Below are positions 27,074 through 36,963 of a DNA stretch of 64,000 nt, one piece after another. The notes beneath the pieces were generated by a model. It worked only from the letters and a program-made list of their open reading frames with translations, made no database searches and had not been told where the DNA came from. A program made the translations under genes and the position numbers. The stretch's first letter is position 1, and every line of letters starts with the position of its first letter. Where the stretch lies: assembly GCA_041653875.1 (NCBI GenBank), contig JBAZEM010000005.1, positions 62,001 to 126,000 on the forward strand, written 5' to 3'. This stretch comes from VSJD01 sp041653875. GTDB taxonomy: Bacteria; Verrucomicrobiota; Kiritimatiellia; JAAZAB01.

Positions 27074-28688
27074 TGCCGCGGCCGGATGAAAAATATTCTC
27101 CGATTTTGCGCCGGACGACGGTCATTTCCGGCACGCGCAACAGAGAGCCGGCGGCCACAAAGCCGGCCACCGCCACCGCCAGACCACAGCACAGCGAGAA
27201 TAAGGCGCCGGGCATTCCGGAGAAAAATCCGGCGCTCAAACGCGTTGCGCCTATGGCCAATAAACCGGCCAGAACGGAAGCGCCGCCAACCCCGGCGATA
27301 AAACGTCCCCAAGCGCGCCAGTCCCCCACCGCAATATGCCGGCGTAAATAAAACAACAACTGCCCAAAATTGATCAGCGCCAGCCCCCCCGTTGTCAAGG
27401 CCAGTCCGACGTGTCCCAACCCGAATCCCTTGACGAGCAGAAAATTTAAGATCAGGTTGACCCCGATCCCCAGCAGGCTCACCTGCAAGGGAATTTTGGG
27501 CCGATCCAACGCGGTGAAACAGGGCGCCAACACTTTAATCGCCGCATAGCCGACCAGACCCACCGAAAACGCCCGCAAGGCCGCGGCGGTTTGGGCCGTC
27601 GCATTCGCCGTGAACTGGCCGTGCTGGTAAATCACCCGGATAATTTCCGGCGCCAGCGCGAAAAGTCCGACGGCGGCCGGCAATGTCAGAAAAATCGCCA
27701 GGCGCAAGGCTTCGCGCACGGTTTTTCCAAAGGCCTCCAAATCGTCGCGCGCATGATGGCGGGCCACGGCCGGCAAGGTGACGGTGGCCACGGCCACCCC
27801 GAACACACCGATCGGAAACTGCATCAACCGAAAGGCGCAGTTGAGCCAGGACCGCGCGCCGTCGATTTCGGAAGCGAACATGCCGTTGACCAGCACGTTC
27901 ACCTGCACGGCCGCGCCGGCAATAATACTGGGCCAGGCCAGGCGCCAAACCAGCCGCAGGCGCGGATCGGCCCAATCCAGGCGCCAGTGGAAACGAAAAC
28001 CCTGCCGCCAAAGCGCCGGCAATTGCACGCCCAGTTGCGCCACGCCGCCCAGCAGCACGCCCAGGCTGACGCCGTAAAGCGCGCGCATCCCGAAATGCGG
28101 GTGAAACCAGTCGGACTGCGGGTCGAAAAGGGAAGCCAGCGCCACGCCGGCAACCACCGAAACGATGTTAAAAGCCGTGGAAGCCGAGGCCGGCAACCCG
28201 AAAACGTGCCGGGCGTTCAAGGCGCCCATGACCACCGCCGCCAGCGACACGAAAACGATGAAAGGAAACAGCAAGCGCGTCAGTCGCACGGTGATCTCGA
28301 ATTTGCCCGGCACATTATGGAACCCGAAATTCGTGACCTGGACAATGAGGGGACTGGCCAAAATTCCCAGCAGACAGATTGCGCCCACCGCCACAATCAT
28401 CGCCGAAAAGAGAAGGTTCGCCAACGACCAGGCGGGCACCGCGCCTTCCTTATGCCAGGTCTTGGTAAAAGTCGTCGTAAAAGCCGTGGAAAGCGCGCCC
28501 TCCGCGAAGAGATCGCGCAACAAATTGGGAATCTGAAAGGCGGCCAGGAAGGCATCCAGATATTTACCCGCCCCGAACATGGCGGCAAAAACCTGTTCGC
28601 GCACAAGACCCATCACGCGCGATCCGATGACGGCTACGCTGACCACCCAGGCCCGGGATTGCGCGCTTTTTGTATGGACTTCCGGCAT
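27060..28688 (-). CDS. murJ: lipid II flippase MurJ (MVF family)
   Basis: A 542-residue membrane protein with about 14 hydrophobic spans. The N-terminus (GSRVMGLVREQVFAAMFGAG) and the following FQIPNLLRDLFAEGALSTAF are the MurJ signature, and GMRALYGVSLGVLLGGVAQL and NVLVNGMFAS mark the central cavity region. It moves lipid II across the inner membrane for peptidoglycan synthesis. The ATG at 28688 has AAAAGAGA upstream. It is divergent from uvrC with 68 bp between the starts. Confidence 0.95.
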   Translation of the reverse strand: MPEVHTKSAQSRAWVVSVAVIGSRVMGLVREQVFAAMFGAGKYLDAFLAAFQIPNLLRDLFAEGALSTAFTTTFTKTWHKEGAVPAWSLANLLFSAMIVAVGAICLLGILASPLIVQVTNFGFHNVPGKFEITVRLTRLLFPFIVFVSLAAVVMGALNARHVFGLPASASTAFNIVSVVAGVALASLFDPQSDWFHPHFGMRALYGVSLGVLLGGVAQLGVQLPALWRQGFRFHWRLDWADPRLRLVWRLAWPSIIAGAAVQVNVLVNGMFASEIDGARSWLNCAFRLMQFPIGVFGVAVATVTLPAVARHHARDDLEAFGKTVREALRLAIFLTLPAAVGLFALAPEIIRVIYQHGQFTANATAQTAAALRAFSVGLVGYAAIKVLAPCFTALDRPKIPLQVSLLGIGVNLILNFLLVKGFGLGHVGLALTTGGLALINFGQLLFYLRRHIAVGDWRAWGRFIAGVGGASVLAGLLAIGATRLSAGFFSGMPGALFSLCCGLAVAVAGFVAAGSLLRVPEMTVVRRKIGEYFSSGRGNPAN

Positions 28689-28756
28689 ATTCTCTTTTCC
28701 TTTGCCGACATATTGGTATCATGTTCTTGAACGAATGCACACGCCAAATATCGATT

Positions 28757-30256
28757 ATGTCCTTGCCCGAACAAATTCGGAGAAAACTGCGGGAATTGCC
28801 GGATAAGCCGGGCTGTTACCTGATGCGCGACCGGCACGGCCGGATTATCTACGTCGGCAAGGCCGCTTCCCTGCGCCACCGGGTCCGGTCTTATTTTCAC
28901 CGCGCCACGCTGAGCCGGGCCGATCCCAAAATCCGGGGCTTGGTCAAAAGCATTGCCGACCTGGATATCATCGTCCTGCGCAGTGAGGCCGACGCCATCC
29001 TGACCGAAGGCAAGCTGATCAAGGATTACCGGCCGCGCTACAACACGCTCTTAAAGGACGACAAGCGCTTTCCGCTCCTGCGCATCGAGCGCAACCAGCC
29101 CTTCCCGCGCATCCGGCTGTGCCGCCTGCAACGCAACGACGGCGCCGACTATTTCGGGCCTTACACCTCCTCGCCCGCGGCGCGCGCGGCCCTGGAATTC
29201 GTGGAAAAACATTATGGCCTGCGTAAATGCGCAACGCTCATACCCGGAGCGGCCGATCACAAACACTGCATCAACGATATCGTCCGGTTCTGCGCCGCAC
29301 CCTGCATCGGGAAAACAACGCCGGCTGAATACCGCCAACGTGTTGAGGAAGCCTGCGCCTTCCTGCGCGGCGAACGCCCCGCCGTGCTCAAGGAAATGCA
29401 AGCGACCATGGAAACGGCCGCCCAGGCGCTGAATTTCGAGAAGGCCGCCGCCTTGCGCGACACCTTGCGCCTCCTCTACCAGGCGATCAAACAGCGCGCG
29501 CATATCGGCCGCTCCTCCGGGCGGGAGGTCGAAACCGGCCAGGCGGGTGTGCGGGAATTGGGCGCGGTCCTGAGCCTTGCCCGTCCGCCGCGCTTGATTG
29601 AAGCCTACGACATCTCCAATATCTCCGGCACCCTGGCCGTCGGCAGTCTGGTCGCGGCGGTTGACGGCATCCCAAAACCCGCGCGTTATCGCCGGTTCCG
29701 GATCAAGACCCTGCAGACCGCCGACGATGCCCGCATGATGGCTGAAGTCATTCGCCGCCGGTTTGCGCGCTTAAAGCAGGAAGGCGCACTCGCGCCGCGC
29801 CCTCCGGACCTCGTGCTTGTGGATGGCGGGTTGATCCAAATGCGCGCCGCCGAAGCCGAACTGGCCGATTTAGGCCTGGCGCATATTCCTGTGGCCGGAC
29901 TCGCCAAACGGTTCGAAACTATTTATTTCGGCCGGCGAATGCTGACCATCCCATCCGATTCGCCCGCGCTGAAAGTGCTTCAGCGCCTGCGGGACGAGGC
30001 CCATCGCTTCGCCTTGGCTTATCACCGCAAATTGCGCGCCCGGCGCATCCGCGAATCGCGCTTAGACGATATTCCCGGCATCGGCACAACCCGCAAACAG
30101 GTACTACTCCGCCATTTCGGCTCCGTCGCCCGCCTGGCCCGCGCCCCCGAACACACCATCGCCGCGCTCCCCGGCATCGGCCCCACCCTGGCGCGTGCGA
30201 TCAAGCAGACGCTGGAGAGATCAGACGACGGACGGCAGACGCCAGACCGGAAATAA
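28757..30256 (+). CDS. uvrC: excinuclease ABC subunit C, shortened form
   Basis: A protein of about 499 residues from the ATG at 28757 (MSLPEQIRRKL). The order is the N-terminal GIY-YIG nuclease (GCYLMRDRHGRIIYVGKAAS), a cysteine cluster, the UVR motif LNFEKAAALRDTLR that contacts UvrB, the RNase H-like nuclease (EAYDISNISGT ... LVLVDGGLIQ) and a C-terminal helix-hairpin-helix (IPGIGTTRKQVLLRHFGS). Most UvrC proteins have about 600 residues; the linker between UVR and RNase H domains is short here. It makes both incisions in nucleotide excision repair. Confidence 0.95.
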   Translation: MSLPEQIRRKLRELPDKPGCYLMRDRHGRIIYVGKAASLRHRVRSYFHRATLSRADPKIRGLVKSIADLDIIVLRSEADAILTEGKLIKDYRPRYNTLLKDDKRFPLLRIERNQPFPRIRLCRLQRNDGADYFGPYTSSPAARAALEFVEKHYGLRKCATLIPGAADHKHCINDIVRFCAAPCIGKTTPAEYRQRVEEACAFLRGERPAVLKEMQATMETAAQALNFEKAAALRDTLRLLYQAIKQRAHIGRSSGREVETGQAGVRELGAVLSLARPPRLIEAYDISNISGTLAVGSLVAAVDGIPKPARYRRFRIKTLQTADDARMMAEVIRRRFARLKQEGALAPRPPDLVLVDGGLIQMRAAEAELADLGLAHIPVAGLAKRFETIYFGRRMLTIPSDSPALKVLQRLRDEAHRFALAYHRKLRARRIRESRLDDIPGIGTTRKQVLLRHFGSVARLARAPEHTIAALPGIGPTLARAIKQTLERSDDGRQTPDRK

Positions 30257-30365
30257 AACCGTGCATAATCTCCGTAGGCCGGTATAATTCTGAAAGATTA
30301 ATCGAACGCTGTGAAGCGTCAGCGCCTGACGCGTAGAAAGTTCGCACGACCACAGAGCGCCTGCC

Positions 30366-31259
30366 ATGAACTACGCCAATGAAAAGCGCTTGGCCGCCCG
30401 CGCCAAGGCCCTTGGGGAAAGCGCCTCCACCAATGCCTTGCCGGAACTGGGGGAACTCGCCCATTCCGATTCGCCCTTGGTGCGGCGACTGGCCGCTTCG
30501 GCCCTGGGTAAACTGGCAGGCATCGTGGACTCCGTGACGTCGGTTGGCTTACTGCGCCCACTGTTAAGCGACGAACATCCGCAAGTGCGGCAGTATGCCG
30601 CCAAGGCGTTGGGCGCCTTTGGCACGGCCGCGAAATTGGCATTGTCCGATTTGGATGATTTGCGTGCCCGGCCCGGCGAAAAGGACTACGTCCTGCGCAG
30701 TGTCGAGCCGGCCATCCGCGCGATCCGCGAAGCATTGCGCATCGCGGTCCAGCAGGCTATTCATTATTGCCGGCGCTGCGGCGCGCCGGTTTCCGCCGAC
30801 GAATATGCCCGCGCCCAGAAAGCCTTCCAGCGGGTCTTCTGCGATAAGTGCTTCGACGAGGTTTATCTCGACCGCCGCAACTTCGACACCAAAGTCGAAT
30901 TGAATAAGACCCTTACGACGAAGTCCGGCACGCTGGTGCAATCGGACGGCGAGCGCCTGATTGCCGACTACCTGACCCGCCAAGGCCTTGCTTACCGGTA
31001 TGACGAGCGCTTCCGCATCCTCGACGGTTATGCCATCCGCCCCGATTTTTACCTGCCGGAGTTCGACGTCTATATCGAATACTGGGGCATGGACACCGCC
31101 GATTATAAAATTGGCATGCTGAAGAAACAAAAACTCTACCAGCAGGAAGGCAAGCGCCTCATCTCGATCTATCCCGAAGACAAAGCGGCATTGGCCGAAG
31201 TCCTGAGACACAAACTCGGGCGATACCTGCGGATGGAGAAAGATGAATATTCCGGTTGA
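30366..31259 (+). CDS. HEAT-repeat, zinc-ribbon and PDDEXK-like nuclease fusion
   Basis: A 297-residue protein in three parts. Residues 10-125 are HEAT/PBS-lyase-like repeats (SPLVRRLAASALGKL, HPQVRQYAAKALGAFG). A zinc ribbon follows (CRRCG ... CDKCF, about 135-165). The C-terminal part (about 190-290) resembles a PDDEXK nuclease: SDGERLIADYL, then IRPDFYLPEFDVYIEYWG, with the usual Lys replaced by Trp in the E-x-W position. It lies between uvrC and the cas operon, same strand. Whether it belongs to defence or repair is open. Confidence 0.7.
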   Translation: MNYANEKRLAARAKALGESASTNALPELGELAHSDSPLVRRLAASALGKLAGIVDSVTSVGLLRPLLSDEHPQVRQYAAKALGAFGTAAKLALSDLDDLRARPGEKDYVLRSVEPAIRAIREALRIAVQQAIHYCRRCGAPVSADEYARAQKAFQRVFCDKCFDEVYLDRRNFDTKVELNKTLTTKSGTLVQSDGERLIADYLTRQGLAYRYDERFRILDGYAIRPDFYLPEFDVYIEYWGMDTADYKIGMLKKQKLYQQEGKRLISIYPEDKAALAEVLRHKLGRYLRMEKDEYSG

Positions 31260-31338
31260 AAGCGCGCAGGAACGGGACTATGCTGTGCGAAGTTGCTGAC
31301 GTGCGTTCGTTCGATATGGGAGGAGGCCGGCATTCGCC

Positions 31339-31641
31339 ATGAAGTACTACGCGCATAGCAAGGAAGGTCAGCCGCGAGCGAAGTGGCAACCACTGGACGA
31401 GCATTTGCAAGCCGTAGCCGAGAAAGCCAGGGAGTTTGCCGCAGAGTTTGATTCCGGGGACTGGGCATACAATGCCGGATGGCTACATGACCTTGGCAAG
31501 GCGGCTGATGCGTTCCAGGCATATTTACTGCGAGAAAACGGATTAGATGACTCCGAATATGATGGAGTCTATCACAAGCGCGTCAATCATTCCAGTGCCG
31601 TCCTTTGGGAAACTGGCAAACATAGATTTATCGAAGTTTAA
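31339..31641 (+). pseudogene. truncated Cas3 HD-nuclease (Cas3'') fragment of a second CRISPR system
   Basis: A 100-residue frame starting MKYYAHSKEGQP, with WQPLDEHLQAVAEKAREFA and the metal-binding motif GWLHDLGKAADAFQAYL, then VNHSSAVL. This is the start of a Cas3 HD domain, in the style of type I-C or related Cas3 proteins, and differs from the HD of the I-E cas3 that follows. Full Cas3 has 700-900 residues; here the frame ends after the second metal-site region. GGAGGAGG precedes the ATG, so it may still be translated. Read with the type I-C-like repeat at 47036, it looks like a relic of a replaced locus. Confidence 0.7.
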
Positions 31642-31651
31642 TTTTGCCCCC

Positions 31652-34276
31652 ATGCATGATATTGCTCGCACTCAACCTTATACACAGGTCATGGACGCTC
31701 TAATGGCTATACATATCAAACACGAAAAATGCTGGGCTAAAACGACACCGAACGGGCACCCTGGCATTTCAATTGAACAGCATTGTCGCACTGCCGGAAT
31801 TGTGGCGGGCTTACTGGCGTCACAAGCCCCTTGCTGGGTCAAAGATACCCTCAATGTTCACATTGGAATTATCCTCGCCGCTCTTCATGATGTCGGCAAG
31901 GTTTCGCCGGGATTCCAGAAGAAATGTTCCGTCTGGTTGAAACGGTTTGGTTTGACGGCGGCGGAATTTGCGGGCACGGAGGAAGACCACGCCAAGGTTA
32001 GTCAAAAAACGGCGCAGGATTTTCTGACAGAAGACAACTGGCGCTTCTGGGCAGCGATTGTTGGCGCGCACCATGGCAAACTCAAGGGTGATCGCCTTTC
32101 GTCTCTTTGCGACGGCGGCGAAGCGTGGGCTGCCGAACGCCGCCGTTTGGTTGAAACATTGGTTCGGGAGTTCGGACCGTTACCCGATCAGCCGCCGCCC
32201 AACTTCAACTGTGGTGCGCTCTGGTTCAATGCCGGCCTGATCGCTGTCGCCGACTGGCTGGCTTCAGACGAAAACACCTTCCCTCCATCCAAAGAACTGG
32301 ACGCTACGACCATCCGTGAGCGCGCTGAACGGCAACTTGCCCGCATCGGTTTCCAGCCTATAAGCTGCCCTGCAGGAAAAACTTTCGCCGACCTCTTTCC
32401 TTCCACACCCACGCCTTACCCCCTCCAGACGCTGATGGCCCAAGCCGTCCGCCACCCGGGCGTTTATGTTGTCGAAGCCGCCATGGGTTGTGGCAAAACC
32501 GAAGCCGCGCTCATCGCCGCCTATAATCTGCTTGCGAGCGGCCAAGCCACCGGGATCTATTTTGCGCTTCCTACCCAAGTCACCAGCAACCGTATTCACA
32601 AACGCGTCGCGGCATTCATCGAACAGCTTGCTCCCGGCGCCGGCACACGCCTCATTCACGGTAATTCGTGGCTCGTGGAGAGCGCTCAGCCGCTGACCGA
32701 TTCCCGCAATGGCGATACCACCAAGGTGCGAACGGGCCGCGACTGGTTTGCCTCGCCACGCCGTGCGTTGCTTGCGCCTTTCGGCGTCGGCACGGTGGAT
32801 CAGGCATTGCTCGGTGTCGTTGCGGTCAAGCATTTCTTCGTTCGCCAGTTCGGCTTGGCCGGGAAAGTCGTCATTCTCGACGAAGTCCATTCCTACGATC
32901 TCTACACCGGCACACTGCTTGATCAACTCGTAACCCGCCTGCGCGAGCTGGGTGCGACCGTTATCATCCTTTCTGCCACACTCACCGCCGCGCGCCGCCG
33001 GAAACTGCTGGGACAGACAGGCGCCGACACAAACGCGCTTGATTCCGCCTACCCGCTGATTTCGGCCAGCGTTATTTCCAAACCTTTACCAGTGACGCCA
33101 GACCCGCCCAAGACCATCCAGATACGATTCAAGACTGCGGCCAAACTTATCGATGCCGCGCTTGAGAGCGCTCAACGCGGTCAGTGCGTTCTCTGGATAC
33201 GAAACACCGTCAACGATGCCCAGGAAACATATCGGCAACTGTGTGGCCAGAATAGGGTCGGCGGACCGGAGATTGCCCTGCTACACGCCCGCTTCCCGCA
33301 GTTCCGCCGCGAACAACTGGAGAACGACTGGTTGGAGCGCCTCGGCAAAGACCAAACTAAGCGCCCAACCAACGGCTGTGTATTGGTCTCCACTCAGATT
33401 GCCGAACAAAGCGTGGACATTGACGCCGATCTATTGATTACCGATCTGTCGCCGACGGACATGCTACTCCAGCGTCTTGGCCGACTCTGGCGCCACCCGC
33501 GTCCGCGCCCTGTCGGATGTAATACACCGAAAACCTGGATCGCCAGCCCGGCGCTGGACGCATGCGGGCTCCGCACAGCCACCGCCGCCGAAATCAAGGC
33601 CGCCTTCGGAAAAAGCGCCAAGGTCTATGCCCCCTATGTTCTACTACGTACCTTCGATTTGTGGCGCGAGCGTACGACACTGACCCTGCCTGCCGACATC
33701 CGCCCCATCCTGGAGGCGACCTATACCGAGCCGCCGGAGGACGAACCGTCCGCTTGGCGCGATCTCCGCAAGGAGTTGGAAACCCGTAAGGAGAAATTGC
33801 GGCATGCCGCCATTGCCAACAGCAATCCGTGGCAAGTGGCACTCGACGACGAAGAGGGCGTTCAGACCCGCTGGAACTCGCTCCCGACCGCTTCCGTATT
33901 GCTCATGCGCAAAGTATTCGCGTGGGACAAAAGGACCGGCGCTCGGATGGAATTGCTCCACGGCGAGCACTGCAATCTTAGCGGCGGCGTGTTCGACCAC
34001 GCCGCCGCCCAAGCCATTCACCGCAATCTGGTCAAGGTTCCTCGCTGGTGTGTGATGCGTCACATTGACTCGACACCCGCCTGGTTACGCGAGTATGATC
34101 GCGGTGGTATTTTGGCGTGCAAGCTGTGTGACGAAAAGCTGGTGTTGTTGCCGGATGGCGCTGAATCCGGTTTGACCTATCGGAATGATTTAGGCGTGGT
34201 CATTCCGCCATGGCAAGCCGGCACTGCCGATTTAAGGCGACACGCTAAGGAGGACGATGATGAATCTTACGACTGA
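31652..34276 (+). CDS. cas3: CRISPR-associated helicase-nuclease Cas3, type I-E
   Basis: About 874 residues. An N-terminal HD nuclease (EQHCRTAGIV, AALHDVGKVSPGFQ, VGAHHGK) is fused to an SF2 helicase: Walker A AAMGCGKTEAAL, DEVH in VVILDEVHSYD, LSATLTAARRR, and motif VI QRLGRLWRH. It is recruited by Cascade and degrades target DNA 3'-5'. All motifs look intact. The start is uncertain: ATGs at 31652 and 31691 are both possible and the open frame reaches 31547. Its last 20 bases overlap cas8e. Confidence 0.93.
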   Translation: MHDIARTQPYTQVMDALMAIHIKHEKCWAKTTPNGHPGISIEQHCRTAGIVAGLLASQAPCWVKDTLNVHIGIILAALHDVGKVSPGFQKKCSVWLKRFGLTAAEFAGTEEDHAKVSQKTAQDFLTEDNWRFWAAIVGAHHGKLKGDRLSSLCDGGEAWAAERRRLVETLVREFGPLPDQPPPNFNCGALWFNAGLIAVADWLASDENTFPPSKELDATTIRERAERQLARIGFQPISCPAGKTFADLFPSTPTPYPLQTLMAQAVRHPGVYVVEAAMGCGKTEAALIAAYNLLASGQATGIYFALPTQVTSNRIHKRVAAFIEQLAPGAGTRLIHGNSWLVESAQPLTDSRNGDTTKVRTGRDWFASPRRALLAPFGVGTVDQALLGVVAVKHFFVRQFGLAGKVVILDEVHSYDLYTGTLLDQLVTRLRELGATVIILSATLTAARRRKLLGQTGADTNALDSAYPLISASVISKPLPVTPDPPKTIQIRFKTAAKLIDAALESAQRGQCVLWIRNTVNDAQETYRQLCGQNRVGGPEIALLHARFPQFRREQLENDWLERLGKDQTKRPTNGCVLVSTQIAEQSVDIDADLLITDLSPTDMLLQRLGRLWRHPRPRPVGCNTPKTWIASPALDACGLRTATAAEIKAAFGKSAKVYAPYVLLRTFDLWRERTTLTLPADIRPILEATYTEPPEDEPSAWRDLRKELETRKEKLRHAAIANSNPWQVALDDEEGVQTRWNSLPTASVLLMRKVFAWDKRTGARMELLHGEHCNLSGGVFDHAAAQAIHRNLVKVPRWCVMRHIDSTPAWLREYDRGGILACKLCDEKLVLLPDGAESGLTYRNDLGVVIPPWQAGTADLRRHAKEDDDESYD

Positions 34277-35801
34277 CCCGTGGATTCCGGTGGTCTGGGA
34301 AGATGGCAGGGCGGACAAGGTCAGCCTGCTGGATGCTTTCCAAAAGGGAGATCAGATTCGGGATCTTGCCGTGCGCCCCCACGAGCGCATCGCGCTCATG
34401 CGCCTGCTCATCTGCATTGCCCAAGCCGCCCTCGATGGTCCCAAAGACCGCGCCGATTGGTTGTCCTGCCGTGCCCGCCTGCCTCAAGCCGCCGCCGACT
34501 ATCTGGCCAAGTGGACACATGCCTTCGAACTTTTTGGGGAGGGGCAGAGGTTTTTGCAGGCTACTAATATAAAGCCAGCGAAAGATGATGGAGATTTGGA
34601 CGGTAGTTTGCCAAGCAAACTCGACTTAACTCTGGCGACAGGCAACAACACTACTCTGTTTGATAACGCGGGGGGCTCTGATCGTGTTTTTTCCGCCGAC
34701 ACAATTGCATTACTATTGTTGTCATTCCAAAACTTTTCCCCAGGCGGATTGATCAGTGATGTAAAGTGGCATAACGTCACGATGGGCCGCAACAGCAACC
34801 ATTCACCCTGTATTGTCAAGGCCATGTTCCACACCTATCTCAAACGCTTTTCTCTTGTCGACACCGTTCACGCCAACATTCTCGCACGCGACCATATCCA
34901 GATGCTGGGGTATCAGTGGGGAAAACCAATCTGGGAAAAGATGCCCGATGGACCAGAGGATAGCGAAGCCATTGCCAATGCCTCGTGTTCTTATCTGGGC
35001 CGCTTGACGCCCATGAGTCGGGCTGTGTGCCTATCGCCTGATGGTCGAAGTTTAGTCATGGGAACAGCCATCATCTATGATCCTGAGTGGCGGGAGGTTG
35101 CCGCAACAGTGGTGGTACGCAATCACAACGACAAACCGGAACGAACATTCCTCAACGCGTCGCTTGCCAAGAGCGTTTGGCGTGAAGCTCATTCCATTGC
35201 TGTGTTGGCGACAACGGCAAACCAAATGCTTGGCGGTCCGCTGGCACTCGTATCGCTGGACAAGAACAAAGGCGCCGACGTATGGTGCGGCGCACTGGTG
35301 GCGAAAAAGGCCAAGCTACTCGACACTGTGGAGTCTGTGTTTCACATTCCCGGCTCAATGTTCACGAATAAAGGCCATCAGCTTTACCAACAAGGCGTCG
35401 AACAGGCGGAATATTGGGGACGCAAAATTAACCGCGCCGTGTCCACCTGCCATCGCGAATTGCACGACGATCTGGATAAGGCCGAACTTCGCAAACGAGG
35501 CAATCTCGTAAAACAGAAGGCCGCCTCCCACTACTGGACCGCTATCGAACAGAAAGTTCCACTTCTTCTGGCCTTGGTGGAAGACTCTGCTCCGTTATTT
35601 CCCGGAGAGACAACGAAAGAAAACTGGGGCGGCACCAAATGGGGCAAAGCCCTGGCACGCGCCGCCCGGGAGGCCTACGAACTGGCCTGCCCGCACGCGA
35701 CGCCGCGTCAGCTGAAAGCCTATTCCCTGGGCCTCAACACCCTTTTTAAGCCCGTTGAAACTGAAGCAGAGAAACCCGCCGCCGAGGAGACCGAAGAATG
35801 A
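34257..35801 (+). CDS. cas8e: Cascade large subunit Cas8e (Cse1/CasA)
   Basis: A 514-residue protein starting MMNLTTDPWIPVVWEDGR, the standard Cse1 N-terminus, with an AAGGAGG 5 bases upstream. The protein recognises the PAM and recruits Cas3. Conserved stretches include FSPGGLISDVKWHN and GRLTPMSRAVCLSPDG. The C-terminal helical bundle is complete, ending in a Glu-rich tail. It overlaps cas3 at its start and cse2 at its end (ATGA), so it is translated as part of one operon. Confidence 0.93.
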   Translation: MMNLTTDPWIPVVWEDGRADKVSLLDAFQKGDQIRDLAVRPHERIALMRLLICIAQAALDGPKDRADWLSCRARLPQAAADYLAKWTHAFELFGEGQRFLQATNIKPAKDDGDLDGSLPSKLDLTLATGNNTTLFDNAGGSDRVFSADTIALLLLSFQNFSPGGLISDVKWHNVTMGRNSNHSPCIVKAMFHTYLKRFSLVDTVHANILARDHIQMLGYQWGKPIWEKMPDGPEDSEAIANASCSYLGRLTPMSRAVCLSPDGRSLVMGTAIIYDPEWREVAATVVVRNHNDKPERTFLNASLAKSVWREAHSIAVLATTANQMLGGPLALVSLDKNKGADVWCGALVAKKAKLLDTVESVFHIPGSMFTNKGHQLYQQGVEQAEYWGRKINRAVSTCHRELHDDLDKAELRKRGNLVKQKAASHYWTAIEQKVPLLLALVEDSAPLFPGETTKENWGGTKWGKALARAAREAYELACPHATPRQLKAYSLGLNTLFKPVETEAEKPAAEETEE

Positions 35802-36352
35802 GAACGCCAAGACTCCATAACAACGCCGCTCCATTTATCGCTTTTCTACAACGTTATCGAAATGATCGCGGCGCCCTTGCCAACTTGAGAGGCGCACTGA
35901 GCGATGCCCGCAAGCCGAATGCCTGGCCTTTGCTTGCGGGTTTCCCTGTGGCTATTGGTAATCCAGCCTACGAAACCGTCGCCGCCCTCTGGGCTTGTGA
36001 TCCAAACTTGGATTGCGCCAATGGCTGTCTTGGCGACACGCTGGCCAGCCTCAAAGGGGAACACAATTCCTTTGAAGGACGGTTCAAACGGCTGCTGACC
36101 TGCGACAAGTTTGAGATCTTCGAGCGTATCGTTCCGGTTATCCGTGCCGCGCAAACCAAGGGCATCCGCGTCAACTACACCCAGCTCCTGTCCGACTTGC
36201 TCTGGTGGGGGAATGAGATATGGGGGGATGAGGTCAAAGTCCGCTGGGCCAAGTCTTTCTGGGGCGCGGTGGAGCCCGACGACGCAATTAATCCAAACCT
36301 GCTGGACGCCGAAGAGTCCGCAGCCGTTGTAACGACGGAGGTACAAGCATGA
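35798..36352 (+). CDS. cse2: Cascade small subunit Cse2 (CasB)
   Basis: A 184-residue helical protein. The N-terminal FIAFLQRYRNDRGALANLRG and KPNAWPLLAGFPVAIGNPAYETVAAL are typical of Cse2, which forms the belly dimer of Cascade and holds the non-target strand. LERKF-like basic stretches (GRFKRLLTCDKFEIFERIV) are also present. It overlaps cas8e and cas6e by 4 bp each. Confidence 0.92.
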   Translation: MRTPRLHNNAAPFIAFLQRYRNDRGALANLRGALSDARKPNAWPLLAGFPVAIGNPAYETVAALWACDPNLDCANGCLGDTLASLKGEHNSFEGRFKRLLTCDKFEIFERIVPVIRAAQTKGIRVNYTQLLSDLLWWGNEIWGDEVKVRWAKSFWGAVEPDDAINPNLLDAEESAAVVTTEVQA

Positions 36353-36963
36353 GCTTCCTAACGCAAGCATTTCTCGACTACGAAACGGCCGCCCGCCAAA
36401 AGCTAAGGGATGTCTATGACTGGCATCAGCTCGTCTGGCAGGCTTTCCCAGGCCGTGACGGCCAGCCGCGCGATTTTCTCACCCGCCTCGACCGCCGCGA
36501 ACGCGACCGGCAGTTCCGCCTGCTGATTGTTTCCGCCCAGCTACCGGTTCGTCCCGCCGACTGGCCAGATGCGCCGGACGCTTGGCAGACCCGCACAATC
36601 ACCCCGGCTTTTCTCGCCCACCGCCAGTACCGCTTTCAGCTTCGAGCCAATCCGACAAAGCGCAACAACGCCAGTCGCAAGCGCCTTCCCTTGCGTACCG
36701 CGCAGGAACAGACCGACTGGCTCAAGCGCAAAGCTCAACAATCCGGTTTTGCTGTGGACGATGAAACGTTACGCATTATTCCCGAAGGCCGCGAATGGTT
36801 CCGTGTGGAGAAACGAAAACAAACCGGCTTCCATCATGCCGTGGAGTTCGAGGGCATTCTGACCGTCACCGATCAGGTGGCGTTTCAAACCGCCGTTGTT
36901 AAAGGAATCGGCTCCGCCAAGGGCTTCGGCTTCGGTCTGCTGGCGTTGGCGCCACATTTATAA
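36349..36963 (+). CDS. cas6e: crRNA endoribonuclease Cas6e (Cse3/CasE)
   Basis: A 204-residue RAMP protein that cuts pre-crRNA at the base of the repeat hairpin. VYDWHQLVWQAFPGRD carries the His expected in the active site, YRFQLRANPTKRN is the family motif and GIGSAKGFGFGLLAL is the C-terminal glycine-rich loop. It directly follows cse2; in the textbook I-E order cas6e comes after cas5e. After it, 178 bp separate it from cas7e, the only real gap in the operon. Confidence 0.93.
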   Translation: MSFLTQAFLDYETAARQKLRDVYDWHQLVWQAFPGRDGQPRDFLTRLDRRERDRQFRLLIVSAQLPVRPADWPDAPDAWQTRTITPAFLAHRQYRFQLRANPTKRNNASRKRLPLRTAQEQTDWLKRKAQQSGFAVDDETLRIIPEGREWFRVEKRKQTGFHHAVEFEGILTVTDQVAFQTAVVKGIGSAKGFGFGLLALAPHL

